Positions 46,818-57,244 of a stretch of 64,000 nt of DNA are shown piece by piece. The DNA comes from Vibrio hyugaensis (GTDB lineage: Bacteria > Pseudomonadota > Gammaproteobacteria > Enterobacterales > Vibrionaceae), in assembly GCF_002906655.1 (NCBI RefSeq), contig NZ_CP025794.1, positions 1,054,001-1,118,000 on the forward strand, in the 5' to 3' direction. The translations under genes were made by a program, and so were the position numbers. The notes under the pieces are model-generated. The model searched no databases. It was not told the origin of the DNA and was given only the letters and a program-made list of their open reading frames with translations. The stretch's first letter is position 1. The number at the start of each line of letters is the position of its first letter.

Positions 46818-49076
46818 TTATTCTACTCCCTTACGCAGCATCTGCCTATACCAAGGATCAAATGTCTCACTGCGTTTGGTTTCAAAATGCCAATTATCTC
46901 GATCAATAAACACGGTCACTTGCCCATGACTCCCCGTATCTAGCCACTGCGAGTTAGCAGCTTGGTAAGCAAGTTTCACATTGTCAGCTGGCATCCCCCA
47001 TTGATTACTTTTCGCGAGAGAAGTAATGGCTAATTTGGGAGAAACCGCTTGAACAAATTTGGGGTTCGAAGAACTCTTGCTGCCATGGTGAGGAACCAAC
47101 ATCACATCACTTTCTAGCTTCTCAGGCTCGCGCATGAGTATCCATTCACTTATGGCTTCAATATCTCCCGTCAGCAGCAGACGGAAACCAGATTGAGAAT
47201 CGACCATCCTAATCACACAAGAGTGGGGATTGTAGGCACGCTGAACCAACTTCGGTGGCCACAACACTTCAATATTCAAGGATTGCCACGACCAGTATTC
47301 CCCTGCAACGCACGCTCTATAGCCAGTGTAATTCTGGCTGCTGAACTTATTGGTCGGATTGAAAGCACTTTCGATGTATTGACGACCTCCTGCATGGTCA
47401 GAGTCCGCATGGCTAATGATGAACCCATCGATGGAACCGTAACCTCGACGATGCAAAGTCGGGGCGATAACCTGCTCAGCAATGCTACCGCTCCCCCATC
47501 CTTTCCCTGTGTCATAAAGCAATACCTTGCCGCCTTTTTCGATTAACACTGCAAGCCCATGCCCGACATCGAGAACATCCACTCGCCATCGGTCTCTAGT
47601 GGAATCATGAAAGAACACCACACAAATCGTGACCAAAAGTAATAAATGCAGTCCGTTAGATCGAAAAAAGCGACCAAGTAAAAGACAAGCACTTACCACA
47701 CCAACAAGAAGCGTTGCTTTTAAACTGAGAAACTGCCAACTCCCTATGGCAAAGGGTAAAGACCAACTCAATGGCCATAACGCCCAGTCCATGCCTTGCC
47801 AAAACCACGCCGAAATGAAATAAGAGCAAAGCGAAAACATGAGCGCAAGAAACATCAGAGGAACCACAATCATCCCAAACCAAGGTATAAATACTAGGTT
47901 ATAAATAATTGAGGCTAGACTGGTGCCAGAGAAGAAATACCCGCTGATCGGCACGATCAACAAAGTAAGTACTAACTGTACTTTCAACAACAAGATCAAC
48001 TTGTCCTTCCAATCCCCCTTGTGGCTCTGAACGGCATTCACCGCAAGCAGTACCGCAGCAACAGAGAGATACGACAACCAAAAACTCAGACTGAGAGAAG
48101 CAAAAGGTTCAATGCAAAGCTGAATAGCGACTGCTAACAGCAGTACACGCCAAGCGCTCCAATACACCAGCCAAAACTTTAATGACACATAAATAACACA
48201 GACAGAAAAAGCTCTTATCGTCGGCAAAGAAAAATCTGCAAGCCAAGCGTACAAAAACGCAGTGATAATCCCAATGACAGGTGGTAACAGCTGGAGATTG
48301 AAAAAAACATACCGAAGCGCAACCCCGGCGAAAATACCAAAACTGAATGCCATCCCAATATGCAAACCGGAAATAGAGACAAGGTGCAATAACCCACTAT
48401 CCCGTAGCTGCTGCCAATCTTGATGCGTTAAAAGTGAGCGGTCACTAAAGGCGAGCGCATTGATGAGTTGATAATGTTTGAGGCGCGAGATGCTTCCAGA
48501 AACCGACTGAATGATTTGCTGACGAGCAGAGTAAGAAGAACGAATCTGCCACTTGGCATTACGTGAGGACGTGGCTCTTGCAACAATTCCCTGCCCAAAG
48601 GCTTGTTGCTCAGAATCAAAACCCGCTTCATTTCTCAACCCTAGAATGGGTTTAAGTGAAACTTGAGTAGTAAAGTCACTGTTAACAGGCAGTGGGAAAG
48701 GGGTTATCAGACGGATTTTCGGTTTAAGAAAAGGTAACAGGTTTTGAGAATTCACCCCGTTAACCACCGCAATTCCTTCATATCCGTGACTTATTTGCGT
48801 AAAAGGGCTGTCAACTTTACCAATTATGGTAATATTCACCCCTGCTTGAAACAGGGCTTGTCTTTGATGTTCCATAACATTGCCGTGGACAATAACAACC
48901 ATACAGCCCGAAATTACGCCTATGCTAATTAAGCCTCGACGTAATTTGATTATTGAGCCAATGGCAATTATTCCCAGCAGCAACCATCGCCAATCTGGCA
49001 TCGTCGGCCACCATGCAGACGAAATAACGCTCGCGACAAATAATGCCAAGGTCCAACTTTTTTCTAAGAGAGTCAT
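46818..49076 (-). CDS. comEC: DNA internalization protein ComEC/Rec2
   Basis: The 752-residue protein has N-terminal membrane helices, an OB-like soluble region, the Competence domain (SGLHIGMAFSFGIFAGVALR, about residues 240-260) and a C-terminal metallo-beta-lactamase-like domain with HADSDHAGG. ComEC forms the inner membrane channel that imports single-stranded DNA in natural transformation, which Vibrio perform on chitin. The ATG at 49076 is only 8 bp from the start of the divergent DUF2062 gene, so the true start could be internal. msbA follows in the same direction. Confidence 0.92.
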   Translation of the reverse strand: MTLLEKSWTLALFVASVISSAWWPTMPDWRWLLLGIIAIGSIIKLRRGLISIGVISGCMVVIVHGNVMEHQRQALFQAGVNITIIGKVDSPFTQISHGYEGIAVVNGVNSQNLLPFLKPKIRLITPFPLPVNSDFTTQVSLKPILGLRNEAGFDSEQQAFGQGIVARATSSRNAKWQIRSSYSARQQIIQSVSGSISRLKHYQLINALAFSDRSLLTHQDWQQLRDSGLLHLVSISGLHIGMAFSFGIFAGVALRYVFFNLQLLPPVIGIITAFLYAWLADFSLPTIRAFSVCVIYVSLKFWLVYWSAWRVLLLAVAIQLCIEPFASLSLSFWLSYLSVAAVLLAVNAVQSHKGDWKDKLILLLKVQLVLTLLIVPISGYFFSGTSLASIIYNLVFIPWFGMIVVPLMFLALMFSLCSYFISAWFWQGMDWALWPLSWSLPFAIGSWQFLSLKATLLVGVVSACLLLGRFFRSNGLHLLLLVTICVVFFHDSTRDRWRVDVLDVGHGLAVLIEKGGKVLLYDTGKGWGSGSIAEQVIAPTLHRRGYGSIDGFIISHADSDHAGGRQYIESAFNPTNKFSSQNYTGYRACVAGEYWSWQSLNIEVLWPPKLVQRAYNPHSCVIRMVDSQSGFRLLLTGDIEAISEWILMREPEKLESDVMLVPHHGSKSSSNPKFVQAVSPKLAITSLAKSNQWGMPADNVKLAYQAANSQWLDTGSHGQVTVFIDRDNWHFETKRSETFDPWYRQMLRKGVE

Positions 49077-49084
49077 GTCGTCCT

Positions 49085-49594
49085 ATGCCTAGAAAGCTGA
49101 TAAAACGCTTCATGCCAGATCATGAAATGATCAAACGCCAAAAAGCACTAAAGGTCTTCGGCAACGTGTTATACAACCCAAACTTGTGGTGTTTAAACCG
49201 TCGCTCTGCATCTGGTGCTTTTGCTGTTGGCTTATTTATGGCGTTTGTTCCGCTTCCGAGTCAGATGATCATGGCCGCAGGTCTTGCCATCATGCTTGGC
49301 GTTAACTTACCGCTTTCTGTTGCATTGGTATGGATCAGTAACCCTATCACGATGCCAGTGCTGTTCTACTTTGCGTACAAACTTGGCGCTTTGGTTATGC
49401 ACGTTCCTCCACAGCCATTCCATTTTGAGTTGTCGTGGGAATTCATCATGCATCAAATGAACACTATTGGACCACCGTTCCTACTAGGCTGCGCAATATG
49501 CGGCGTTGTATCAGCCATCATTGGCTATTTTGGTATTCGGGGGCTTTGGCGTTACTCAGTCGTGAGAAGCTGGCAAAAACGTAAGATAAGATAA
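49085..49594 (+). CDS. DUF2062 membrane protein
   Basis: A 169-residue protein with a basic N-terminus (MPRKLIKRFMPDHEMIKRQK) and about three hydrophobic helices. The stretches GAFAVGLFMAFVPLPSQMIM and ISNPITMPVLFYFAYKLG are typical of DUF2062. Function is unknown. The ATG at 49085 gives the family start; an ATG at 49043 would lie inside the divergent comEC gene. The ribosome-binding site is weak. A terminator shared with lolE follows. Confidence 0.85.
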   Translation: MPRKLIKRFMPDHEMIKRQKALKVFGNVLYNPNLWCLNRRSASGAFAVGLFMAFVPLPSQMIMAAGLAIMLGVNLPLSVALVWISNPITMPVLFYFAYKLGALVMHVPPQPFHFELSWEFIMHQMNTIGPPFLLGCAICGVVSAIIGYFGIRGLWRYSVVRSWQKRKIR

Positions 49595-49721
49595 GTACTT
49601 ATTCTTCAATTAGCAGGTTGTAGAGCATCGAATGGAGAACAGTTAACGTTCGACATGAAAGGCGCTGTAACTCAAGTATGAAGTCTACCGAGCCATGACA
49701 GAGATGAGCTGGACATAGATA

Positions 49722-49752
49722 AAAGAAAGGACCGAGATTCGGTCCTTTTTTG
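49722..49752. terminator. Bidirectional terminator between DUF2062 and lolE genes
   Basis: Stem AAAGGACCGA / TCGGTCCTTT with a GAT loop and T-runs on both strands. Confidence 0.88.
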
Positions 49753-49793
49753 TGCCTGCCGCTTGAGAGCTGCACCTAAAGTCTTTCTTTCGA

Positions 49794-51038
49794 TTACTTG
49801 GAACTCAATACCACAGCAGGATTGAGCTTCGCTGCGCGAGAAGCCGGGTACCAAGTTGCTAACAAGCTCAACATGATTGCCGTTCCCGAAACCAAAGCCA
49901 CATCTGGCCAATGCAACTGGGAAGGTAAGAAGTCAACAAAGTAGATGTCACCCGATAAGAACTGATGTCCGATTAAACTCTCTAACGCTTTAATGATGGG
50001 GGTTAGGTTTAGCGCGACAAACACACCAACAATACTGCCTGCAATACTTCCGAATACGCCCGAGAACACACCTTGCCATACAAAGATGCGTTTAATTAGC
50101 CCATCTTTTGCGCCCATGGTGCGCAATATCGCAATTTCTGCAGCGCGATCTTTTACGGCCATCATCAATGTAGAAACGATGTTGAAGCTTGCTACACCAA
50201 TCACCAGAACCATCACCAAGTACATAATGGTGCGAACCAGTTGGATGTCGCGATACAAGAAACCAAATTGTTGTTGCCAGCTCTTGAGGTAGACATACAC
50301 ATCAATCAGACTACCGACTTCACGCACGATCGAAGGTGCGTTAAGTACATCATCTGTCTTCAATGAAATCCCTGTAACACCATCACCTAAACGCGCATAC
50401 GCCTGTGCATCTTTTAATGGAACCAGAGCGAGTGAATGATCGATCTGACCGTTAAGCGTTAAAAAACCTGAGACTTTGACTCGCACACGTTTTGGTGCTT
50501 GAACTTTGTTGGTGCTTCCCGTTTGCGGAATCATTAACGTAACGTAGTCACCAACCTCAACATTTAATTCGTTGGCAACTCCACGCCCCAAAATGACTTG
50601 CTGCTGACCAGCATAAAAATTCTGCCATGCTTGGGGATCAATAAAATCAGACATGCTTGATACGGCCTGCTCGAAAGCCGGATCGACACCTCGTACTTCA
50701 ACGGCTTTAAGCTTGCTGCCTTTTTCCGCCAAACCAGTAAAGCGAACATAAGGCGCTGCCGCGACAACATGTTCATGACTCAATGCCTGATTCATGGTTT
50801 TGGTGTAATTGTGCAGTGGTCCATTGACCCCTTCTAACTCACCATGCGGAATAACTGATAACACGCGCGATTGCAGCTCGCGTTCAAAACCATTCATTGC
50901 TGAAAGACCAATAATGATCACCGCAACGCCAACCGCAATACCAATCGTGGAAGAAAGCGAAATGAACGACACCATTTTGTTACGCTTTTTAGCGCGACTG
51001 AATCGGCCACCGATCATCAGTGCTAGAGATGAAAACAA
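49794..51038 (-). CDS. lolE: Lipoprotein-releasing system permease LolE
   Basis: A 414-residue inner membrane protein with an N-terminal helix, a large periplasmic domain and three C-terminal helices (FtsX/MacB layout). FSLIGGRFSRAKKRNKMVSF-type and GIAVGVAVIIIGLSAMNGFE-type segments at the N-terminus and SAFNIVSTLMM-like core helices are present. With LolC and LolD it extracts outer-membrane lipoproteins and passes them to LolA. It is the last of lolC-lolD-lolE, 2 bp after lolD. Confidence 0.94.
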   Translation of the reverse strand: MFSSLALMIGGRFSRAKKRNKMVSFISLSSTIGIAVGVAVIIIGLSAMNGFERELQSRVLSVIPHGELEGVNGPLHNYTKTMNQALSHEHVVAAAPYVRFTGLAEKGSKLKAVEVRGVDPAFEQAVSSMSDFIDPQAWQNFYAGQQQVILGRGVANELNVEVGDYVTLMIPQTGSTNKVQAPKRVRVKVSGFLTLNGQIDHSLALVPLKDAQAYARLGDGVTGISLKTDDVLNAPSIVREVGSLIDVYVYLKSWQQQFGFLYRDIQLVRTIMYLVMVLVIGVASFNIVSTLMMAVKDRAAEIAILRTMGAKDGLIKRIFVWQGVFSGVFGSIAGSIVGVFVALNLTPIIKALESLIGHQFLSGDIYFVDFLPSQLHWPDVALVSGTAIMLSLLATWYPASRAAKLNPAVVLSSK

Positions 51039-51040
51039 AA

Positions 51041-51748
51041 TTAGCCCTCCGCTACCGAAGCTTCAGTGGTAAAACGATCCACTAATAAGCCATCCTGCAT
51101 GTGCATTTGGCGATCCATTTTCGCGGCTAACTCGTTATCGTGGGTAACCACTAAAAAAGCAATGTTCGACTCTTGGTTTAATTCACGCATCAAATCGTAA
51201 ATCGCCAAGGCAGTGTTGTGGTCTAAGTTACCCGTTGGCTCATCCGCCAATACCAGATCAGGCTTGTTCACCAAAGCTCGTGCAATGGCTACACGCTGAC
51301 GCTCACCACCAGAAAGTTCGGACGGACGATGATCCATGCGATGACCTAACCCCACCTTTTCTAGTAGAGCTTGAGCAGCTTCTTTCGCTTCCGATACTTT
51401 CGTTCCACCGATCAGCAGGGGCATTGCCACATTCTCTACTGCCGTAAAATCCGCCAACAAATGATGGAATTGATACACAAAACCAAGGTGTTTGTTACGC
51501 AACGCAGCTTGTTTATTTGAACTCAATGCAGATAGGTCTTGGCCGAGAAAGTCGACCTCACCTTGTGATGCGTCGTCCAACGCACCAAGGATGTGCAGTA
51601 AAGTACTTTTCCCTGAGCCAGATGAGCCAACAATTGACACTAACTCACCTTTATCAATATCAAAGCTCACACCTTTCAACACTTCTGTATCTAACGATCC
51701 CTCTCGGTAGACTTTACGAATATCACGACATTCTAATAGCTTATTCAT
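51041..51748 (-). CDS. lolD: Lipoprotein-releasing system ATPase LolD
   Basis: The 235-residue ATPase has Walker [10 protein letters not shown], the LolD-specific [20 protein letters not shown], signature LSGGERQR and Walker [13 protein letters not shown]. The ATG at 51748 ([14 protein letters not shown]) overlaps the lolC stop by 8 bp; the longer upstream frame lies within lolC. It powers LolCE. Confidence 0.96.
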   Translation of the reverse strand: MNKLLECRDIRKVYREGSLDTEVLKGVSFDIDKGELVSIVGSSGSGKSTLLHILGALDDASQGEVDFLGQDLSALSSNKQAALRNKHLGFVYQFHHLLADFTAVENVAMPLLIGGTKVSEAKEAAQALLEKVGLGHRMDHRPSELSGGERQRVAIARALVNKPDLVLADEPTGNLDHNTALAIYDLMRELNQESNIAFLVVTHDNELAAKMDRQMHMQDGLLVDRFTTEASVAEG

Positions 51749-52949
51749 AGCGAAGTGCCTCAGCAGGTTTAACAGAAGATGCTCGATAAGATGGATATAC
51801 AGTTGCAGCAAGACTCAGAGCAATCGCCAGCACTACCACTAATAAAATTTGGAATGAATCGATAACAATTGGCAGATGGCCACCAAAGCTAAATAGCGCC
51901 ACACCTGCCGCTTCCAGAATAGCATTGAGGTTAAGCGACAAAGCCACGCCTACCACTCCACCAACAATCGCGCCAATTACACCACTGCTGGCACCTTGAA
52001 CCATAAAAATAGCCATCACCTGAGATTGCTTCATCCCCTGGGTTTTGAGAATTGCGACTTCAGATTGCTTCTCCATCACCACCATGATCAAAGCAGAAAT
52101 GATGTTAAACGCGGCAACACCAACAATTAAACCGAGCATCAAGCCCATCATGTTCTTTTCCATTTTAACCGCTTGGAAAAGCTCACCGCGTTGTGCACGC
52201 CAGTCACTCCACTGCCAACCTTCAGGCATAGGTTTATCTGCAAACTCAGTCACCATAAACGGGTCGGAGAAAAAGACACGCCAACCAGAGACCGTCTCTT
52301 TAGGTAAGCGCATCAATTTTGCCGCATCCGTCATGTTCACAATCATCAATTGTCCATCAACGTCCGAGCCGGTATTAAACAACCCCGCAACGGTAAAGTT
52401 ACGCTGACTAGGAATACGCCCTAACGGAGTAAATTGTGAAGCATTCGTTACCATTAAACGCACTTTATCGCCCATTGAGACTTTTAACGATCGCGCCAAG
52501 CTGTGTCCTAAGAAAACCTTGTACTCACCCGCTTTTAAAGAAGACAATCGACCTGCGATTAAATGGTTTGAAATAGGGTCGCCTTGTTTTGGTTCAATCC
52601 CAATCAAGTAGCCCGCGGTCAATTGTGCAGAACTTTGAATAACCGCTTCTCCACGAACGATCGGTTCAGGCTTTGCCGTCGTAGACATATTCTGGATAAA
52701 TTCAGGCGCCGTCGCTGTCATGGGCGTTTTGCCATCATGTTGTGAAATTACGGCGTGAGGCAACACACCTAAAATGCGCTCTTTTAGTTGCGCTTCAAAA
52801 CCGTTCATGACAGAGAGTACAGTCACAAGCGCCATCACACCGATTGTAATGCCCGCGGTCGACATATAAGACACGAATCGACTGAACCTATCTCCGGAAC
52901 GACCCCGAAGATATCTCAAGCCAATAAACAAAGAGATAGGATGATACAT
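51741..52949 (-). CDS. lolC: Lipoprotein-releasing system permease LolC
   Basis: A 402-residue permease like Lol[41 protein letters not shown], and three C-terminal helices. The ATG at 52949 matches E. coli LolC (MYQPVALFIGLRY); a TTG three codons upstream is unlikely. It contacts LolA in E. coli. It is first in lolCDE and divergent from the PilZ gene. Confidence 0.95.
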   Translation of the reverse strand: MYHPISLFIGLRYLRGRSGDRFSRFVSYMSTAGITIGVMALVTVLSVMNGFEAQLKERILGVLPHAVISQHDGKTPMTATAPEFIQNMSTTAKPEPIVRGEAVIQSSAQLTAGYLIGIEPKQGDPISNHLIAGRLSSLKAGEYKVFLGHSLARSLKVSMGDKVRLMVTNASQFTPLGRIPSQRNFTVAGLFNTGSDVDGQLMIVNMTDAAKLMRLPKETVSGWRVFFSDPFMVTEFADKPMPEGWQWSDWRAQRGELFQAVKMEKNMMGLMLGLIVGVAAFNIISALIMVVMEKQSEVAILKTQGMKQSQVMAIFMVQGASSGVIGAIVGGVVGVALSLNLNAILEAAGVALFSFGGHLPIVIDSFQILLVVVLAIALSLAATVYPSYRASSVKPAEALRYE

Positions 52950-53200
52950 ATAGGACAAACCAACTGGTTTTCTAATAGTGCTAAATAATAAGAGTTATCT
53001 TACCTTACTCTTACAATGAAGAAGACAAGATAATCGCTAAATTTGTCAACGACATGCAATAAGTCCATTTTTAAGCGAGAAAGTTCACCCAGACAAAACA
53101 TGGAAACTTGATAACTTATTTCAGTTAGCGATAATCAGTGCCCTATCCCTCTCTTTCTTCAATGAAATGAGAGTGCTCGTTGGCAGAAAAGGACCGATTA

Positions 53201-53770
53201 ATGACAGAACAAGAATACTTCACAGTACACCACAACCTCACTCTTAATGTCGAAACATTAGGAGCGGACTTCGTTCTGCCCGATGAGGAAACCTTTGTCT
53301 CGGAAATTCCAGCGCCTTTTATTGTCGCAAGCGAATTTAGTCATTTAGATATGCAGGCAGATAATGCTCGCCTTGAACTACAAACTAAAGAGCTGAAACA
53401 CGTCATCAGCCTATTGGATACACAGAATTCAAAGCTCAACCTTTTACTTAGTTTCATGCTCTCTCAACAAGACGATGCAACACTTCGCTTTCAAACCACT
53501 CAGTTTGGAGCAAGCCAGCTCAGCTATCGCTCAGAAACTGAAATTGAGTCTCAACAATTAGTGCGAGTAAAACTGTTCTTAGATCACCCTGCGGCAGCCA
53601 TTTACTGCTACGCTCAGGTAGTAGCATGCGAGCCTTTTGACCGTGGTTTCATCACCACTCTGAAGTACAAGTTGCTCAGAGAAGCCGACCAAGATTTATT
53701 GATCAAAGCCGCTTTGTACCAACAACAAAAACTACTGCGTCAGCGTTCACTAGAGCGAGATAACAAATAA
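53201..53770 (+). CDS. PilZ-like protein (PlzB-type)
   Basis: A 189-residue soluble protein with a coiled-coil-like middle (ARLELQTKELKHVISLLDTQ) and a C-terminal beta-rich PilZ-like half. In V. cholerae the PilZ gene plzB (VC1885) sits between lolC and mfd, the same place. The canonical c-di-GMP motif RxxxR...(D/N)xSxxG is not evident; the matching region reads ETEIESQQLVRVKLFLDHP and then EPFDRGFITTL. It may have lost ligand binding. The ATG at 53201 has AAGGA 7 bp upstream; a TTG at 53180 is less likely. mfd follows after 5 bp. Confidence 0.7.
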   Translation: MTEQEYFTVHHNLTLNVETLGADFVLPDEETFVSEIPAPFIVASEFSHLDMQADNARLELQTKELKHVISLLDTQNSKLNLLLSFMLSQQDDATLRFQTTQFGASQLSYRSETEIESQQLVRVKLFLDHPAAAIYCYAQVVACEPFDRGFITTLKYKLLREADQDLLIKAALYQQQKLLRQRSLERDNK

Positions 53771-53775
53771 CGACC

Positions 53776-56700
53776 ATGACAAAAGCAACGATTCTTTCCG
53801 TCACTAATCCGTCTGAACGTGGCGATAAAAAACAGCTAGGGAATTTACCTGGCGCGGCATTACCAATGGCCATTGCGGAACTGGCAAAACAACACTCAAG
53901 CCATTCAGTTCTTGTGGTGCCCGATCCACAAATCGCGCTAAAACTACAAGCTGAAATTGAGCAGTTTACAGACCAAACCGTGAGCCTGTTCCCGGATTGG
54001 GAAACCTTGCCATACGATAATTTTTCACCGCACCAAGAAATTATCTCAGACCGAATTGCACGTTTATACCAGTTGCCTCATCAACGTAATGGTGTGACGA
54101 TCGTACCAGTCAGCACAATTTTGCAACGTCAGTCTCCGAGAGACTTTTTGCTGCAACACACTTTGATGGTTAAGACAGGCGACCAGTTCTCACTCGAAAA
54201 GCTACGCGCTCAGCTAGAAAACTCGGGATACCGTCACGTCGATCAAGTGTTTGGACCGGGTGAATACGCCAGTCGCGGTTCGATCTTAGATTTGTTCCCT
54301 ATGGGCAGCTCCGATCCTTACCGTATTGATTTCTTCTATGATGAGATCGACACGATACGAACTTTCGACCCAGAAAACCAACGTTCGATCGAAGACATCC
54401 AGCAGATCCAATTACTGCCTGCGCACGAATTTCCAACGACCAAGGTAGCAATCGAAGACTTCCGTACCCGTTGGCGTACACAGTTTGAAGCACGCCGAGA
54501 GCCTGAATCGATTTATATGCAGGTCACCAAAGGAACATGGCCTGCCGGTATCGAATATTGGCAGCCATTGTTCTTCGATCACACAGAGACTCTGTTCGAT
54601 TACTTACCAGAAGATTCGCAACTGATCATTTACGGAGACATCGAAGCAGCGGTCGATACTTTCTTGAATGACGTTGACTACCGTTACGATCAAAAGAAAA
54701 TCGACCCACTCCGTCCGCTATTGGCCCCTAATGAACTGTGGCTAAAGAAAGACGAACTATTTAAGCACATCAAACAATTGCCTCAGGCCCTATTAAGCCT
54801 AGAGAAAATTGTTAAACGTGCTGGTCGTCAAAACCTCGCAGTACAGTCTTTAGCAGAGCTTGGTGTCCAACAGCAAAACAAAGAGCCATTGTCTCGTCTT
54901 CGCCAATTTAGTGAGCAATTTACGGGAAAAATCGTCTTTTCAGTCGAATCAGAAGGCCGTCGTGAAGCGCTGACCGAACTGCTGCAAGGCATCAAAGTAC
55001 GTCCAGTGGTTCATGGCTCAATATACCAAGCACTAGATTCAAATGACCGATTCAGCCTGATACTTGGCGCTGCAGAACATGGCTTTATCCATGATGAGCT
55101 GAACTTTGCACTAATTTGTGAAAGCGATCTACTCGGCGATCGCGTTATCCAACGCCGTCGCAAAGACAAAAAAACCGTCAATAGTGACACCGTCATTCGC
55201 CACCTTGCCGAGCTAAAACCGGGGCAACCTGTCGTACACATTGACCACGGTATCGGACGCTACATCGGCCTGCAAACGCTTGAAGCCGGTGGTATGAAAA
55301 CGGAATACGTTACCCTTGAGTATCAAAACGATGCCAAACTTTACGTTCCGGTTTCTTCCCTGAACTTAATCAGCCGTTATTCTGGCGGTGCAGAAGAGAG
55401 TGCACCACTGCATAAACTCGGCGGTGAAGCGTGGGCAAAAGCACGTCGTAAAGCGGCAGAAAAAGTACGTGACGTCGCAGCAGAACTTCTGGATGTTTAC
55501 GCAAAACGCGAGCTAAAACCGGGGTACAAATTCGAGTTGGATCGTGGCCAATACGCCACATTCAAAGCGACATTCCCATTTGAAGAAACGGACGACCAAT
55601 CCACCGCCATCAATGCGGTACTTTCGGACATGTGCCAAGCAAAAGCGATGGACCGACTCGTATGTGGTGACGTTGGCTTTGGTAAAACCGAAGTTGCAAT
55701 GCGAGCAGCCTTCGTGGCAACAGACAACAGCAAGCAGGTGGCTGTATTGGTGCCGACTACCCTGCTCGCTCAGCAGCACTTTGAAAACTTCCGTGATCGT
55801 TTTGCTAACTTACCAATTCGTGTAGAGGTCCTTTCGCGCTTTAAATCAGCGAAAGAGCAGAAAGTGATCCTTCAAGACGTCACGGACGGTAAAGTAGACA
55901 TCGTTGTTGGTACCCATAAGCTGCTTTCAAGCGACATTAAATTCAAAGATCTTGGCTTGTTGATCGTCGACGAAGAACACCGTTTTGGTGTACGCCAGAA
56001 AGAGAAAGTAAAAGCAATGCGTGCCGATGTCGACATCCTAACGCTTACCGCGACACCAATTCCGCGAACGTTGAACATGGCGATGAGTGGTATGCGTGAT
56101 TTATCGATCATCGCAACGCCACCAGCGCGTCGTTTAGCGATCAAGACGTTTGTGCGCCAGCATGAAGATTCGGTCGTTCGTGAAGCCGCATTGCGAGAAA
56201 TTATGCGCGGTGGTCAAGTGTACTTCCTGCATAACCAAGTCGAAACCATCGAGAAAACCGCTGAAGACTTGCAAAAGCTGATCCCAGAAGCTCGTGTGAC
56301 GGTTGCCCACGGTCAAATGCGTGAACGCGAACTAGAACGCATCATGAACGACTTCTACCACCAGCGTTTCAACTTACTCGTCTGTACCACTATTATTGAA
56401 ACAGGTATCGATGTTCCGACGGCAAACACCATTATCATGGATCGTGCCGATAACCTTGGTCTTGCGCAGCTTCACCAATTACGTGGTCGTGTAGGTCGTT
56501 CGCACCACCAAGCTTATGCTTACTTATTGACACCACATCCGAAAGCCATCACCAAAGACGCCATCAAACGTCTTGATGCTATTGCTTCGTTAGAAGATCT
56601 GGGCGCAGGTTTCACTCTTGCGACGCACGATCTTGAGATTCGTGGCGCAGGTGAGCTATTAGGTGACGAACAAAGTGGTCAAATTCAATCGGTTGGCTTT

Positions 56701-57237
56701 ACACTGTATATGGAGATGCTTGAACAAGCGGTTGAAGCATTGAAAGAAGGTAAAGAACCATCGTTGGATGACTTGCTTCGTGAGCAAACGGAAATTGAAA
56801 TGCGTATTCCAGCCTTGTTACCGGATGACTACATCCCTGACGTGAATACACGCCTATCAATGTACAAACGCATTGCAAGCGTCAGCGACAACGAAGGCTT
56901 GTCGGAATTGAAGGTAGAACTGATTGATCGCTTTGGCTTATTGCCAGATGCAACCAAAAACCTTCTCTCTGTCTCAGAACTGAAAATTGGGGCAGGAAGT
57001 CTCAAAGCGAAGAAAATTGAGGCACATGATAAGGGCGGATTCATCGAGTTTTACCCTGATGCTGACATAAACCCAGCGTATTTGGTTAAACTCCTGCAAT
57101 CACAGCCGCAAAAATTTGCAATGGAAGGTCCAACTAAGTTCAAGTTTAGCGTACCATTAACGGACCGACGAAAACGCATTCAGTTTGTTCAAGACTTACT
57201 GAATGATTTTAAACAGAATTTATTACCAACGAGCTAA
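53776..57237 (+). CDS. mfd: Transcription-repair coupling factor Mfd
   Basis: The 1153-residue protein has the UvrB-homology N-terminal domains, the RNA polymerase-interacting CarD-like domain (PGQPVVHIDHGIGRYIGL, about residue 480), an SF2 helicase motor with Walker A GDVGFGKTEVA and VDEEHRFGV, the GRVGRSHHQAYAYLL motif and a C-terminal TRCF domain. Mfd removes stalled RNA polymerase and recruits UvrA. It starts 5 bp after the PilZ-like gene, and csiV begins 7 bp after it, suggesting an operon. Confidence 0.97.
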   Translation: MTKATILSVTNPSERGDKKQLGNLPGAALPMAIAELAKQHSSHSVLVVPDPQIALKLQAEIEQFTDQTVSLFPDWETLPYDNFSPHQEIISDRIARLYQLPHQRNGVTIVPVSTILQRQSPRDFLLQHTLMVKTGDQFSLEKLRAQLENSGYRHVDQVFGPGEYASRGSILDLFPMGSSDPYRIDFFYDEIDTIRTFDPENQRSIEDIQQIQLLPAHEFPTTKVAIEDFRTRWRTQFEARREPESIYMQVTKGTWPAGIEYWQPLFFDHTETLFDYLPEDSQLIIYGDIEAAVDTFLNDVDYRYDQKKIDPLRPLLAPNELWLKKDELFKHIKQLPQALLSLEKIVKRAGRQNLAVQSLAELGVQQQNKEPLSRLRQFSEQFTGKIVFSVESEGRREALTELLQGIKVRPVVHGSIYQALDSNDRFSLILGAAEHGFIHDELNFALICESDLLGDRVIQRRRKDKKTVNSDTVIRHLAELKPGQPVVHIDHGIGRYIGLQTLEAGGMKTEYVTLEYQNDAKLYVPVSSLNLISRYSGGAEESAPLHKLGGEAWAKARRKAAEKVRDVAAELLDVYAKRELKPGYKFELDRGQYATFKATFPFEETDDQSTAINAVLSDMCQAKAMDRLVCGDVGFGKTEVAMRAAFVATDNSKQVAVLVPTTLLAQQHFENFRDRFANLPIRVEVLSRFKSAKEQKVILQDVTDGKVDIVVGTHKLLSSDIKFKDLGLLIVDEEHRFGVRQKEKVKAMRADVDILTLTATPIPRTLNMAMSGMRDLSIIATPPARRLAIKTFVRQHEDSVVREAALREIMRGGQVYFLHNQVETIEKTAEDLQKLIPEARVTVAHGQMRERELERIMNDFYHQRFNLLVCTTIIETGIDVPTANTIIMDRADNLGLAQLHQLRGRVGRSHHQAYAYLLTPHPKAITKDAIKRLDAIASLEDLGAGFTLATHDLEIRGAGELLGDEQSGQIQSVGFTLYMEMLEQAVEALKEGKEPSLDDLLREQTEIEMRIPALLPDDYIPDVNTRLSMYKRIASVSDNEGLSELKVELIDRFGLLPDATKNLLSVSELKIGAGSLKAKKIEAHDKGGFIEFYPDADINPAYLVKLLQSQPQKFAMEGPTKFKFSVPLTDRRKRIQFVQDLLNDFKQNLLPTS

Positions 57238-57244
57238 TAGTCGA

